Below are positions 9,936 through 18,951 of a stretch of 64,000 bases of DNA, piece after piece (the stretch's first letter is position 1; each line of letters opens with the position of its first letter). The position numbers and the translations under genes are program-made. A model generated the notes under the pieces. That model searched no databases. It had not been told where the DNA came from and saw only the letters and a list, made by a program, of their open reading frames with translations. This DNA is from Phocaeicola_A sp045647865 (GTDB lineage: Bacteria > Bacteroidota > Bacteroidia > Bacteroidales > Bacteroidaceae), in the NCBI GenBank assembly GCA_045647865.1, contig JAZRMW010000005.1:4798-68797 (forward strand), written 5' to 3'.

Positions 9936-11399
9936 TTAGCGAACCACGATAGGTTTGTATTTCGGAACAAGAGTCTTCATGATAGACCAAGCAACCAAGT
10001 AAGCTACGGCACAGATGCAGAATACAATCATGTAACCAGCTTGTTTGCCTTCGAATCCCATGAAAGTGAAAGCTTGTCCAGCTTCTTCTGAATAAGTGAA
10101 CAATGCACCAGCACCCTTGTTGATGAGGAATGAACCGATGCCTCCGGCCATACCTCCGATACCTGTAATGGTGGCGATGGCGCTCTTCGGGAACATGTCA
10201 CCGATGGTAGAGAAGAGGTTAGCACTCCAAGCTTGATGTCCAGCACCGGCAAGACCGATGATGATAGCGGGCCACCATACAGAGATTTCACCAGCACTCT
10301 GAGCGAACAATGCAGGCAGAGGCAAGAAGGCGAAGATAAGCATTGCCTTCATACGTCCGGCATAAGGATTCATACCTTGCTTTTCAACGAAGAGCTTGGG
10401 CAGATAGCCACCGTAGAGTGAGAGGATGGTAACGATGAGGTACAGCGTGAAGATGAGCATGATACCCATTGAAGATGATGAGCTGTATCCATACTGGTCT
10501 GAGAAGTAGGCTGGGGCCCAGAACAGATAGAACCACCATACACCGTCGGTGAAGAACTTACCAACAGCAAAGGCCCATGTCTGCTTGAATTTGAAGCACT
10601 CCAAGAATGAGAGTTTGCGCTCGGGAGCACCTTCTGCCTGAGCAGGTTCGTCGTCCTTGTCCTGTTCGATGTATTCCAACTCAGCCTTGTTCACATACTT
10701 GCTTTCGCGGGGTTTGCTGTAGAGGAATACCCAGAAGAACATCCACAGGAAGCCGAGGGCACCGATGATGATGAAGGCCATCTCCCAACCGCCTCCGATG
10801 CCTTTGTCCTTGAAGTACTGGGCCAGCAAGGGGATAGTGGCAGGGGCAGCAAGTGCACCAACAGAGGCACCTGCATTGAATACTGAAGTGGCGAATGCAC
10901 GGTCCTTTTTGGGGAAGTACTCGGCAGTAGTCTTAATGGCTGCGGGGAAGTTACCTGCCTCACCGAGAGCCAATATACAACGTGCAGCAATGAAGAACCA
11001 TACGCTGACTGTTGCGATAGAAACGGCGATAGCACCAGTTGCAGCAGTCATCTCTGCGACTGAACTAATACCTTCAACCTGCATAGTAGCCCATCCGCAA
11101 GCAGCGTGCAAGCAAGCACCGGCACTCCATACTCCGATAGCCCAAAGGAAACCCTTCTTGGTGCCCATCCAGTCAACAAAGCGACCGGCAAAGAGCATGC
11201 AGATTGCATACACGATTGAGAATACTGCGGTGATGTCACCATAATTTGCGTCCGTCCAGTGGAACTCGGGCGCGATAAAATCTTTCCAGGTAAGCGAAAG
11301 TACCTGACGGTCCATGTAGTTGACCGTAGTGGCGACGAACAGCAGAGCGCACATCACCCATCTGAAATTGGTCTTTTTGTAGTTTTGATTGATACCCAT
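9936..11399 (-). CDS. MFS hexuronate-type transporter (anion:cation symporter family)
   Basis: 487 residues from the ATG at 11397-11399; the frame is open 23 codons further, but this Met precedes the cytoplasmic N-tail and the family start NYMDRQVLSL in helix 1. About 12 membrane segments are visible, with a charged central loop around 245-275. The protein resembles ExuT/GudP-like proton symporters for hexuronates and aldarates. It is divergent from the GH105-acetylesterase gene and near GH28, so import of galacturonate or unsaturated rhamnogalacturonan disaccharides is the likely job (inference). Confidence 0.88.
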   Translation of the reverse strand: MGINQNYKKTNFRWVMCALLFVATTVNYMDRQVLSLTWKDFIAPEFHWTDANYGDITAVFSIVYAICMLFAGRFVDWMGTKKGFLWAIGVWSAGACLHAACGWATMQVEGISSVAEMTAATGAIAVSIATVSVWFFIAARCILALGEAGNFPAAIKTTAEYFPKKDRAFATSVFNAGASVGALAAPATIPLLAQYFKDKGIGGGWEMAFIIIGALGFLWMFFWVFLYSKPRESKYVNKAELEYIEQDKDDEPAQAEGAPERKLSFLECFKFKQTWAFAVGKFFTDGVWWFYLFWAPAYFSDQYGYSSSSSMGIMLIFTLYLIVTILSLYGGYLPKLFVEKQGMNPYAGRMKAMLIFAFLPLPALFAQSAGEISVWWPAIIIGLAGAGHQAWSANLFSTIGDMFPKSAIATITGIGGMAGGIGSFLINKGAGALFTYSEEAGQAFTFMGFEGKQAGYMIVFCICAVAYLVAWSIMKTLVPKYKPIVVR

Positions 11400-11437
11400 G
11401 ATACCAGTTAATTTGATTAGTAAATGAATTTTGTCGC

Positions 11438-11469
11438 CAAAGGTACTGCCTTTTTCTTGGATTAACAAA
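11438..11469 (-). promoter_or_regulatory. Promoter for hexuronate transporter
   Basis: On the minus strand TTTG (11466-11469), a 20-nt spacer and TACCTTTG (11438-11445) match the Bacteroidales consensus. The transporter ATG is 39 bp downstream. Confidence 0.75.
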
Positions 11470-11479
11470 AAAAAATGGA

Positions 11480-11487
11480 TAATTTTG
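11480..11487 (+). promoter_or_regulatory. -7 element of promoter for GH105-acetylesterase gene
   Basis: TAATTTTG on the plus strand, 42 bp before the ATG at 11530. The -33 region (TCTTGG around 11454-11459) is only approximate. It stands back to back with the transporter promoter, separated by a run of nine A. Confidence 0.65.
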
Positions 11488-11529
11488 CGCCCATATAGAA
11501 GTCTATCATCTAATTAACAACTTATAAGA

Positions 11530-13452
11530 ATGAAAAAAAACTTGTTATCCTTGTGTGGAGCGCTAGCTCTGCTGTTGGTATCGCCTGTGCGTACTTACTC
11601 GCAGGAAATTAGTAAAAAACTTCCTATGTCAGTACGTTTGGCTGAGTCGGAGATGGTTCGTTGTCCTGAGTCATGGCAACTTGATTTCCAACCCAAGTTA
11701 AAGTGGGATTACTGTCATGGCGTTGAGTTGCAGGCATTCCTGCGTTTGGAAGAAATGTATGGTGACAGTCGTTATTTCGATTATGCTGAAGCTTATTGTG
11801 ATACTATGGTGCGTGAAGATGGTACGGTGGTTGCATACAAGTTGACCGATTACAGCCTCGACCGAGTGAATACCGGTAAGATACTATTAAATATGTACAC
11901 GCGTACGGGTGAGGAGAAGTACAAGAAAGCACTTGACCTTTTCTTCTCTCAGTTCAAAGACCAGCCCCGCACCAAGGAAGGAGGTTTCTGGCACAAGAAA
12001 GTCTATCCTCATCAGATGTGGCTCGACGGCCTTTACATGGGTTGTCCCTTCTATGCTGAGTATGCTGCCCGTTTTGATAAGCCCGAGGTGTTTCAGGATG
12101 TCATCAATCAATTTTGTGTAGTGGCCCGTCATACTTATGATGCTCCTACTGGCCTCTATAAACATGCCTGGGACGAGAGTCGCGAGATGTTCTGGTGTAA
12201 TAAGGAAAACGGTCAGAGTGCCCATTCGTGGGGGCGTGCTATGGGATGGTTTGCCATGGCTTTGGTAGAATCGTTGGAGTTTATTCCTGTAGATGAGCCC
12301 AACCGCGACTCCTTGTTGGCTATTCTTGACAATGTTGTCAAGCAAATCGAACGTTATCAGGACAAGAAAAGTGGCCTTTGGTATCAGGTGCTCGACCGTA
12401 GTGGCGACAAGGGGAACTATCTCGAATCTACCGTATCGGCCATGTTTATCTACTCAATCTATAAGGGTATCCGTTTAGGAGTGGTGCCGGCTGAATACAT
12501 GACAGTTGCTGATCGTGGTTTTGATGCCTTCGTAAAGCGCTTCATCAAAGTTGGAAAGAAAGGGGTGGTTTCTATCACCGACTGTTGTGCTGTGGCCGGA
12601 CTGGGTGGCAAGAACAACCGTTCGGGTGACTACGACTACTACATCAACGAACTTATCCGTGATAATGACCCTAAGGCTATTGGTCCCTTCATCAATGCCT
12701 GTCTTGAGCGTGAACGTCTGCAACCTCATGACGGTCCTGTGACTGTTGAGAACAAGGGGAAAATTCGTGTTCTGATGATTGGAGACTCTACCATGGCCAA
12801 CAAGGATACCAGCAAGGGTAGTCCCGAGCGTGGTTGGGGAATGGTGCTCCAGCACTTCTTTACTGATGCGGTGGAGGTGGATAACCATGCACAGAACGGA
12901 CGCAGTACCAAGAGCTTCATCAACGAAGGACGTTGGGACAAGGTGCTGGCCCGCATCCGTCCGGGCGACTATGTGTTTATTCAGTTCGGGCACAACGATG
13001 AGAAGTACAAGAAGGAGAAGGTGTATACTGCCCCTGGCAGTACGTTCGATGCCAACCTGCGTCGTTTTGTGCTCGAGGCTCGTCAGCGTGGCGGCATTCC
13101 AGTGCTGTTCAATGCCATTGTACGCCGCAAGTTCGATGGTCAGCGTCTGACAGATACTCACAAGGATTACCTCTTCTCGCCGCGTCGTGTGGCCGAGCAG
13201 TTGGATGTTTACTTTGTGGATGCCAATGCCATCACTCATGGTATAGTGGAGCCTATGGGGCCTGAGGATTCCAAGCGACTGTTTATGTGGTTGCCTAAAG
13301 GCTCTCCCTCGCATCCCAAAGGGTTGCAGGACGACACTCATCTGAATGTCTATGGGGCACACCGTGTGGCATGGTCGCTTATCTCGGCTGTGTGCAACCA
13401 AGTGCCTCGCTTGGAGCAGCATGTGAAGTACTATGATTTCAGTAACCTCTGA
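11530..13452 (+). CDS. GH105 unsaturated rhamnogalacturonyl hydrolase fused to SGNH acetylesterase
   Basis: 640 residues with a signal peptide (about 1-24). Residues about 30-390 form the GH88/GH105 (alpha/alpha)6 barrel: MWLDGLYMG with probable catalytic D166, TGLYKHAWDES, and SWGRAMGWFAMAL. Residues about 412-635 are an SGNH/rhamnogalacturonan-acetylesterase-like domain: GDST with catalytic S420, a HAQNGRST block II, FIQFGHND, and DTHLN with D602 and H604. The chain would remove unsaturated uronic acid from rhamnogalacturonan lyase products and deacetylate them in the periplasm. It ends at a strong terminator. Confidence 0.92.
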   Translation: MKKNLLSLCGALALLLVSPVRTYSQEISKKLPMSVRLAESEMVRCPESWQLDFQPKLKWDYCHGVELQAFLRLEEMYGDSRYFDYAEAYCDTMVREDGTVVAYKLTDYSLDRVNTGKILLNMYTRTGEEKYKKALDLFFSQFKDQPRTKEGGFWHKKVYPHQMWLDGLYMGCPFYAEYAARFDKPEVFQDVINQFCVVARHTYDAPTGLYKHAWDESREMFWCNKENGQSAHSWGRAMGWFAMALVESLEFIPVDEPNRDSLLAILDNVVKQIERYQDKKSGLWYQVLDRSGDKGNYLESTVSAMFIYSIYKGIRLGVVPAEYMTVADRGFDAFVKRFIKVGKKGVVSITDCCAVAGLGGKNNRSGDYDYYINELIRDNDPKAIGPFINACLERERLQPHDGPVTVENKGKIRVLMIGDSTMANKDTSKGSPERGWGMVLQHFFTDAVEVDNHAQNGRSTKSFINEGRWDKVLARIRPGDYVFIQFGHNDEKYKKEKVYTAPGSTFDANLRRFVLEARQRGGIPVLFNAIVRRKFDGQRLTDTHKDYLFSPRRVAEQLDVYFVDANAITHGIVEPMGPEDSKRLFMWLPKGSPSHPKGLQDDTHLNVYGAHRVAWSLISAVCNQVPRLEQHVKYYDFSNL

Positions 13453-13473
13453 TTGAAGAGGGAGGATATAGCG

Positions 13474-13507
13474 AAGGGCGCGCCGGAGACGGTGCGCCCT
13501 TTTTTTG
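13474..13507 (+). terminator. Terminator after GH105-esterase gene
   Basis: A 12-bp GC-rich stem (13474-13485 with 13490-13501, one G-U pair) with a GAGA tetraloop is followed by a T run. Confidence 0.93.
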
Positions 13508-13524
13508 TGGGGTGGATGGAGGAA

Positions 13525-13610
13525 CTAGGGGTGGATGGTGGGGTGGACTAGACTAGACAAACTAGATGGCCTAGAGGAACTAAATAGCTTAGAGCTTCTA
13601 TATAGTCTAG
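13525..13610. repeat. CTAG-rich intergenic stretch
   Basis: Six CTAG tetramers occur in 86 bp (13525, 13548, 13553, 13562, 13571 and 13607), mixed with CTTAG, ACTAAA and GGTGGATGG variants. Two more occur at 14011-14023 on the other side of folB. I assign no function. Confidence 0.5.
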
Positions 13611-13613
13611 GGA

Positions 13614-13982
13614 CTATCGCTTGACTTCGATTCTGATGCCGGCGGCGGGGATGTCGGCTCCCATGGGAGGGTTTTGCTTCATCACCTCGATCTTGAGGGA
13701 GTCGATGGTGGGGAAGTCCTGCAGAAGGCGGCGGGCAATGCGGCCGGCCACGTGCTCGAGAAGTGCGGAGGGAGTGGACATTTCGTCCTTGACGGCAGCG
13801 TGGATGTCGGCGTAGCTGATGGTGCCTTCGAGACAGTCGGACTGGAGGGCTTCGTCGAATCGGGTGGCTATTTCCAGTGAGACGGTGAACTGGGCACCGA
13901 CGAGGCGCTCTTGGGGCATCACACCGTGGTGGGCGTGGAAGTGTATTTGGGGAAGGAGGATGGTGGTGGAGAGGATGGTCAT
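13614..13982 (-). CDS. folB: Dihydroneopterin aldolase
   Basis: 122 residues, the usual length. HAHHGVMPQER carries the conserved substrate-site Glu, and LKIEVMKQNPP carries the catalytic Lys. The enzyme converts 7,8-dihydroneopterin to 6-hydroxymethyl-dihydropterin plus glycolaldehyde in folate synthesis. The gene follows the DUF456 gene on the same strand across 37 bp and sits in locally GC-rich sequence. Confidence 0.93.
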   Translation of the reverse strand: MTILSTTILLPQIHFHAHHGVMPQERLVGAQFTVSLEIATRFDEALQSDCLEGTISYADIHAAVKDEMSTPSALLEHVAGRIARRLLQDFPTIDSLKIEVMKQNPPMGADIPAAGIRIEVKR

Positions 13983-14019
13983 GGGGAATTGGTTTGATGG
14001 GGTTGATGGACTAGATTGT

Positions 14020-14523
14020 CTAGAAGGAGTGCAGGGCTTCTAAGAGTTTTAGCAGTTCCCTGATAAAGACCCAGGCGAAGTAGCCGCAGGCGACGAACTT
14101 CAGCACGGTGCCGAAGAGGAAGCCGAGGAGGGAGCCGAAGCCGGCCTTGAGGGCTTGGGTGTTGTCCATGCCATCCTTGGTAGCTCCCATGAAGGCGCCT
14201 ACAAAGGGGCCGATGATGATGCCCCAAGGGAGGAAGAACATGCCAATGAGGGTGCCGATGAATGTGCCGCGGTTGGCCCACTTGCCGCCTCCGCCGCTGT
14301 ACTTGGTGCCCAGCATGGGAATGATGTAGTCGAGCACCTGCACCACTACTACGATGAGAAGCCCGACGAGCAGTTCGGTGGTACTCAGTTGCACGCCGTC
14401 GGTCAGGTGCAGCAGGATGAGGCCCGCGTAGGCCACGGGCGGACCGGGAAGCATGGGCAGGATGCAGCCAGCCAGACCGGTGATGAGGCAGATGATGCCT
14501 AGGATGATGAGGGCGATGTCCAT
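14020..14523 (-). CDS. DUF456 family membrane protein
   Basis: 167 residues, strongly hydrophobic, with about four or five membrane segments. Gly-rich stretches such as GIICLITGLAGCILPMLPGPP and the central KYSGGGGKWANRGTF are typical of DUF456 proteins, which have no established function. It lies immediately upstream of folB and was probably transcribed with it. Confidence 0.85.
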   Translation of the reverse strand: MDIALIILGIICLITGLAGCILPMLPGPPVAYAGLILLHLTDGVQLSTTELLVGLLIVVVVQVLDYIIPMLGTKYSGGGGKWANRGTFIGTLIGMFFLPWGIIIGPFVGAFMGATKDGMDNTQALKAGFGSLLGFLFGTVLKFVACGYFAWVFIRELLKLLEALHSF

Positions 14524-14548
14524 AATATGAATAAAATAACCAGCGGAC

Positions 14549-14752
14549 CTTCCCCCTTGCCCCTCCCAAGGGAGGGGAGTGGGATGTCTGCTTGCTTGTT
14601 ACTTGTTACTTATTTGCTTCTCTATCTACTCCCCTCCCTGGGAGGGGCAGGAGAGGGGGAGGAGTTCAGAAGTTCAGGAGTTGCAGGAGTTCAGACAATA
14701 GCTTTGGTTGTCGGGAAAGACATTTTTCTGCACTTCTGCACTCCTGAACTCC
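14549..14752. repeat. Two families of dispersed inverted repeats
   Basis: The 238-bp gap between DUF456 and GH43 holds no gene. 14551-14577 and 14631-14662 are C/G-rich arms (CCCCTCCC/GGGAGGGG type), related to the palindrome at 46495-46536. 14661-14752 contains arms built on GGAGTTCAGGAGT and its complement, related to the pair at 23054-23131. They may act as bidirectional terminators or be REP-like elements. Confidence 0.6.
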
Positions 14753-14761
14753 AGTAAATAC

Positions 14762-16453
14762 TTACTTCTTTGTCACGCGGAACCAGTCTACGTCCACCCA
14801 GCCGCCGTCGTTGATAACCATGTGAGGTCGGGTGCAGAAGGTTCCCATCTTGGCACCAATCCACTGACCCTCGCGGAGGCGGAAGGGGGTGCCCAGTTTC
14901 TTGAACTTCTTGCCGTCGGTGCTGTAGAGGAAGTCACACATTACCACGCGGTCGCCCTTGTCGGTGAAGGCCTTCTGTTCGGTGGCGTCGGTGCTGAACT
15001 TAGCTTTCAGGTAGACGGTTCCATCGGTGAGCGAGACTGACTCCTTCACACTCTCGGTGCCGCCTTTATCGGCTTTCTTGCACTCCACTTGGCTGAGGAC
15101 GAGGCCCCCCTTGGTGTTCTCCAGGATGAGGCCGGCATAGTCGCGACCCATCACCACCAGGCCAGTGCGCTCGCCGGTGTACTTATCGCTGGGGCTGAAA
15201 GTGAGCTTCATGGTGGCGGTGAAGTTGAATGCGGGTGTCTTTTGGAGGAGCAGGTTGGCCACGTCCCACAGGCTCTTGTAGTCCTCTACTACAGGGTATG
15301 AGTACAGGCGCATGTAGCCCTTGTCCCCTGCATAATAGGCCCACAGCTCGTTGATGTTGGCATGCCATTGCCACTGCTTGCCCAGGGTCATGCCGTCGAA
15401 CTCGTCGCTCTCTTGAGGAGTCTGTATAGGATAGGTCTTACCCACGTTGGGCTTGCGATAGGTCAATACGGGTTCACCACATCCGTCACCGTCCTTGTCA
15501 ATGCCGATGACAGGCCATCCTTCCTTCCATTCCATGGGTTGCAAATGTACTAGTCGACCGTAGGCTCCTACATCCTGGAAGTGGAAAAACCAGTGTTCTC
15601 CTGTCGGGGTATCCACCCATGCTCCCTGATGAGGGCCGTTGATGGTGGTGCTTCCTTGAGCAAGCACTGTCTTGCACTCGAAGGGACCATAGGGATTGTC
15701 GGCACGCTCGACCACCTGCCATCCGGTGGCTACACCTCCAGCGGGGTGGAAGAGGTAGTACTTGCCCTGGTACTTATGTATCTTGGCTCCCTCGCATGTG
15801 GGGTGGTCGATGTGTCCGTCGAAGATGATGCGGCTCTGCGTAGTAGCCATTAATGTCTTGGGGTCGAGTTCACAGACGGCTAGGATGCTCTTCAGTCCGG
15901 CACGGCTACCTGCATAGGCATGGTAGAGATACACCTTTCCGTCGTCGTCCCACAAGGGGCAGGTGTCGATGAGACCTTTGGCCGGTTTGATGAGCTTCGG
16001 AGCAGTCCATGTGCCTCGGGGGTCTTTGGTGGAAACCATGAAGGCTCCTTGGTCGGGGTCTCCCCAAAAGATGTAGAACGTGCCATTGTGATGACGGATG
16101 GCCGGTGCCCATACGCGGTTTCCGTGTTCCGGACGTTCCGGTGTCTCTACTGGTGGCAGAGTGTGAGCTACTGCATGTCCAATGATGGTCCAATTCACCA
16201 GATCCTTCGAGTGGAGGATGGGAAGTCCGGGAAGACAGTTGAAACTGGAAGCCGTCATGTAGTAATCGTCTCCTACGCGGCAAACATCGGGGTCACTATA
16301 GTCTGCACACAGAATGGGGTTGTGGTACTTGCCGTTTCCAAGATCGGCTACCCATACGTCGGACACGTAGGGTTTCTCGTTCTCTTGTCCCCATGCATAG
16401 GATCCACCAAATACGGCGGCAAGCAACAGGGTACTCATAGTCTTTAGTTTCAT
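14762..16453 (-). CDS. Secreted GH43 glycosidase with C-terminal beta-sandwich
   Basis: 563 residues. I chose the ATG at 16451-16453 because it starts a signal peptide (MKLKTMSTLLLAAVFGGSYA); the upstream 30 codons look non-coding. The N-terminal five-bladed propeller shows the GH43 acids: Asp in ADYSDPDVCRVGDDYY, Asp in IDTCPLWDDDGKVYLYHA and Glu in PTCEGAKIHKY. Residues about 360-560 look like the beta-xylosidase C-terminal/DUF1349-like sandwich. The family includes arabinofuranosidases and xylosidases; side-chain trimming of pectin or arabinan is likely here, but specificity is not certain. Confidence 0.9.
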   Translation of the reverse strand: MKLKTMSTLLLAAVFGGSYAWGQENEKPYVSDVWVADLGNGKYHNPILCADYSDPDVCRVGDDYYMTASSFNCLPGLPILHSKDLVNWTIIGHAVAHTLPPVETPERPEHGNRVWAPAIRHHNGTFYIFWGDPDQGAFMVSTKDPRGTWTAPKLIKPAKGLIDTCPLWDDDGKVYLYHAYAGSRAGLKSILAVCELDPKTLMATTQSRIIFDGHIDHPTCEGAKIHKYQGKYYLFHPAGGVATGWQVVERADNPYGPFECKTVLAQGSTTINGPHQGAWVDTPTGEHWFFHFQDVGAYGRLVHLQPMEWKEGWPVIGIDKDGDGCGEPVLTYRKPNVGKTYPIQTPQESDEFDGMTLGKQWQWHANINELWAYYAGDKGYMRLYSYPVVEDYKSLWDVANLLLQKTPAFNFTATMKLTFSPSDKYTGERTGLVVMGRDYAGLILENTKGGLVLSQVECKKADKGGTESVKESVSLTDGTVYLKAKFSTDATEQKAFTDKGDRVVMCDFLYSTDGKKFKKLGTPFRLREGQWIGAKMGTFCTRPHMVINDGGWVDVDWFRVTKK

Positions 16454-16488
16454 ATGCTCTTGATTGGTTATTTTAGTTTGTTGAGCTG

Positions 16489-16496
16489 CAAAGATA
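16489..16496 (-). promoter_or_regulatory. -7 element of GH43 promoter
   Basis: TATCTTTG on the minus strand, 35 bp before the GH43 ATG. The -33 region is poor. Confidence 0.5.
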
Positions 16497-16634
16497 AATA
16501 AACCTTTCGAATATTCGATAAAAATTTTATTGATATGATGCAATTCCTTTTTTTTATTGTTTTTTGTTAATGCGTTTAATCATGTATCATATAAAACTTC
16601 TTTTGCAAGACGTAGTTTCACTTTATATTTCATA

Positions 16635-18905
16635 TTACAGTCTCCACGTTAGTTTTGTCTGAAAATCCCTTGGGCGTCCTACTTGGCTGAAGTCGCGTCC
16701 CATACTGTGGAAACGGAAGGTGTCGAATTTACTGTCAGTGAGGTTACGACCATAGAAGTCTAACTCCAAATGTTTGAAGTGTAGTGTCATTCCGATATGT
16801 AATTGGCTGTAATAGGGTTGGCTGATGTCGTTTGCCTCTGTCCACCAAATGCGTCCGGCTCCTTGATAGTCGGTTCTAAAAGTTATGTGGTTGATACCCA
16901 ATGGGTGGGTGGCGAGACTGAAATCATAGCGTACTCCGGTACTGACTGTGTGTTCTGGTGCAAAGGGTACGTGGTTGCCTGTATAATCAATGCGTTCGCC
17001 TGTGTCGGATATTCCACTATCGTAGCGTGTAAAAGAGGCGTGGGTATAACCGTATCCGAGGTTGAAACATAGATTCTCTGTTGCCTGTGCCAATAGAGAT
17101 AGCTCACCTCCCCAACTGCATGCCCTTCCTGCGTTCACGAGGATACGTCCCAACCCGTTTTTGGTGAAACGCGAGACTTGTTGGTCACGTGTGTTTATGA
17201 GAAACAGACTGGCATCTGCGCGAAGCGTTCCTCTAAACAAATTCAGATGGGTGCCCACTTCGTAGTTGAGACTCCATTCAGGGTCGTAGTTTATTTGTTG
17301 GCGAACTTCCTCTGAACTGAATTCCGAAGAACGGAAACTCTGTTGGATAATCTCGCTGAACATTTGGTTGTTGTATCCTCCTGATCGCAATCCTTTACTG
17401 AAGGAAACGTACATGTTGCCTTGGGTCGTCTTCTTCGTAAGTGCCAAACGCGGCAACAGGTGGGTTTGTCGTTTGTGAAAGTTTCCGATGTAGTGGACTT
17501 TCTTTTCTCCCGTTTGATTCGTCAGTCCCATACCGGTGAAAAGGGTGTGGATGGTGGTATGGCTATTATAGGCGATAGTCTGTCGCTCGTGGTCTAGTCT
17601 TAGTCCTGCTGTTAGTGTCCACATGGAACTCAATTGTATGTCGCTTTGGTGAAATAGTGCCACACCTTTGATTGGAGTGGAGAAGTGGCCAGGAATGTGC
17701 AGGTGATTATTAGTCAGTTCTACTTTCATCCCTGTATCTTTCATTCCTTCGTCTATGGCATTCTGTATCATCTTGATGCCTTCTCCGTAAAAGTCCACAG
17801 GGGCATTCGTCTTTGTCCATTGTAATGTTCCGCTTATACCGGTGACCCATTTCCACTGTCGCAGGGAAGAACTCTTCAGGATAAATTCCTGATTGAGTGT
17901 GTGTATGTTTTGTTGTTGACGTAAAGTGAAAATATCATCGGGTAGGAAGTCTTGGTCGATGCGCATGTCGTCCTTTATCCACTGATAACCAGTGGTACTA
18001 CTGAATGTAAATTGGGGCATTGTCCACTGTAGATGTGTACCTACGTTCCACATGTTTCGATTGTAGCCGTGAGGACGGTTGTTGCTGATGGTGCCGATGA
18101 GATGGTCGTATCGTCCGCCATCCTCTTCGAGGGAACCGTTGTATTGGTAGGGGTATTCCCGTTCGTTTGTCTGTTCATAGCCGAGGGTGAAATTCATCTT
18201 CAGTTTTTCGTTCATCAGGTGAATTAAACGCATGTTTACTCCCATTCCCTCTCCATATTCAGCCCACTTGTTGAGTGTGCGATTGCGGTGTATTCCCCTA
18301 GCTTCGTGTGCTGTGAATCCTAATGATATTCCTGTTTGTTCGCTCAGCTTCATGCGCAGGTGGCCTGTTTCATAGTAGCTCATGTTGGCAGTTGCCCCCC
18401 CTAGTTCGTAGTCGATTCCTTGAGAGTGTAGTGGATCCTTGGTATGTATCATGACCAGTCCTCCCATAGTATTGCGTCCATATAGAGAGCCTTGAGGACC
18501 CCTCAATACGTCGACACGGTCCACCCCAACGAATTGAAAGTCAAAGGCTGACTTATCTGTGTAGGGGATGTTGTCAACGTAGAGCCCTACGGCTGGAGAG
18601 TTGATGCGTGAACCGATGCCACGGATGTATATGGCTGAGGTGAGGCTGCTTCCATAGTTGGGGATAAATAAGTTTGGTGTGAGACCTGATAATTCCTTGA
18701 TTGATTGTATATTATGCTCTTGTAAAAAAACTTCTTCTACTAGGGTCGTAGATATGGGTTGTTGTCTGAGGGGTATGTGTGTCTTGGGATGGGCGAAAAC
18801 GGTAATGGTCTCTATATCCACCACCTTCAGACTGTCAGACTCTGATGCATACGATGAAAAAATACTCACCGAAGTGAGTATTCCTATGGTAAATAGCCTA
18901 TTCAT
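16635..18905 (-). CDS. TonB-dependent outer-membrane receptor (non-SusC)
   Basis: 756 residues from the ATG at 18903-18905, which opens a signal peptide (MNRLFTIGILTSVSIFSSYA). A TonB-box-like ETITVFA follows. The plug contains IYIRGIGSRINSPAVGLYVD and VDVLRGPQGSLYGRNTMGG. A 22-strand-type barrel fills the rest and ends in the aromatic/hydrophobic terminus LTWRL. The lack of a carboxypeptidase-like N-domain sets it apart from SusC. It is probably co-transcribed with the lipoprotein gene ending 46 bp upstream. The ligand is unknown; metal chelates or vitamins are typical for this group. Confidence 0.92.
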   Translation of the reverse strand: MNRLFTIGILTSVSIFSSYASESDSLKVVDIETITVFAHPKTHIPLRQQPISTTLVEEVFLQEHNIQSIKELSGLTPNLFIPNYGSSLTSAIYIRGIGSRINSPAVGLYVDNIPYTDKSAFDFQFVGVDRVDVLRGPQGSLYGRNTMGGLVMIHTKDPLHSQGIDYELGGATANMSYYETGHLRMKLSEQTGISLGFTAHEARGIHRNRTLNKWAEYGEGMGVNMRLIHLMNEKLKMNFTLGYEQTNEREYPYQYNGSLEEDGGRYDHLIGTISNNRPHGYNRNMWNVGTHLQWTMPQFTFSSTTGYQWIKDDMRIDQDFLPDDIFTLRQQQNIHTLNQEFILKSSSLRQWKWVTGISGTLQWTKTNAPVDFYGEGIKMIQNAIDEGMKDTGMKVELTNNHLHIPGHFSTPIKGVALFHQSDIQLSSMWTLTAGLRLDHERQTIAYNSHTTIHTLFTGMGLTNQTGEKKVHYIGNFHKRQTHLLPRLALTKKTTQGNMYVSFSKGLRSGGYNNQMFSEIIQQSFRSSEFSSEEVRQQINYDPEWSLNYEVGTHLNLFRGTLRADASLFLINTRDQQVSRFTKNGLGRILVNAGRACSWGGELSLLAQATENLCFNLGYGYTHASFTRYDSGISDTGERIDYTGNHVPFAPEHTVSTGVRYDFSLATHPLGINHITFRTDYQGAGRIWWTEANDISQPYYSQLHIGMTLHFKHLELDFYGRNLTDSKFDTFRFHSMGRDFSQVGRPRDFQTKLTWRL

Positions 18906-18951
18906 ACTATAATACCTGATATGAGTAGTTTTGTTATTGTTCCGATTGAGA

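Noticed and set aside
12475..13422. 315-codon minus-strand frame opposite the GH105-esterase gene
   Set aside because: Antisense to a gene with two intact catalytic domains; no domain seen in the shadow.
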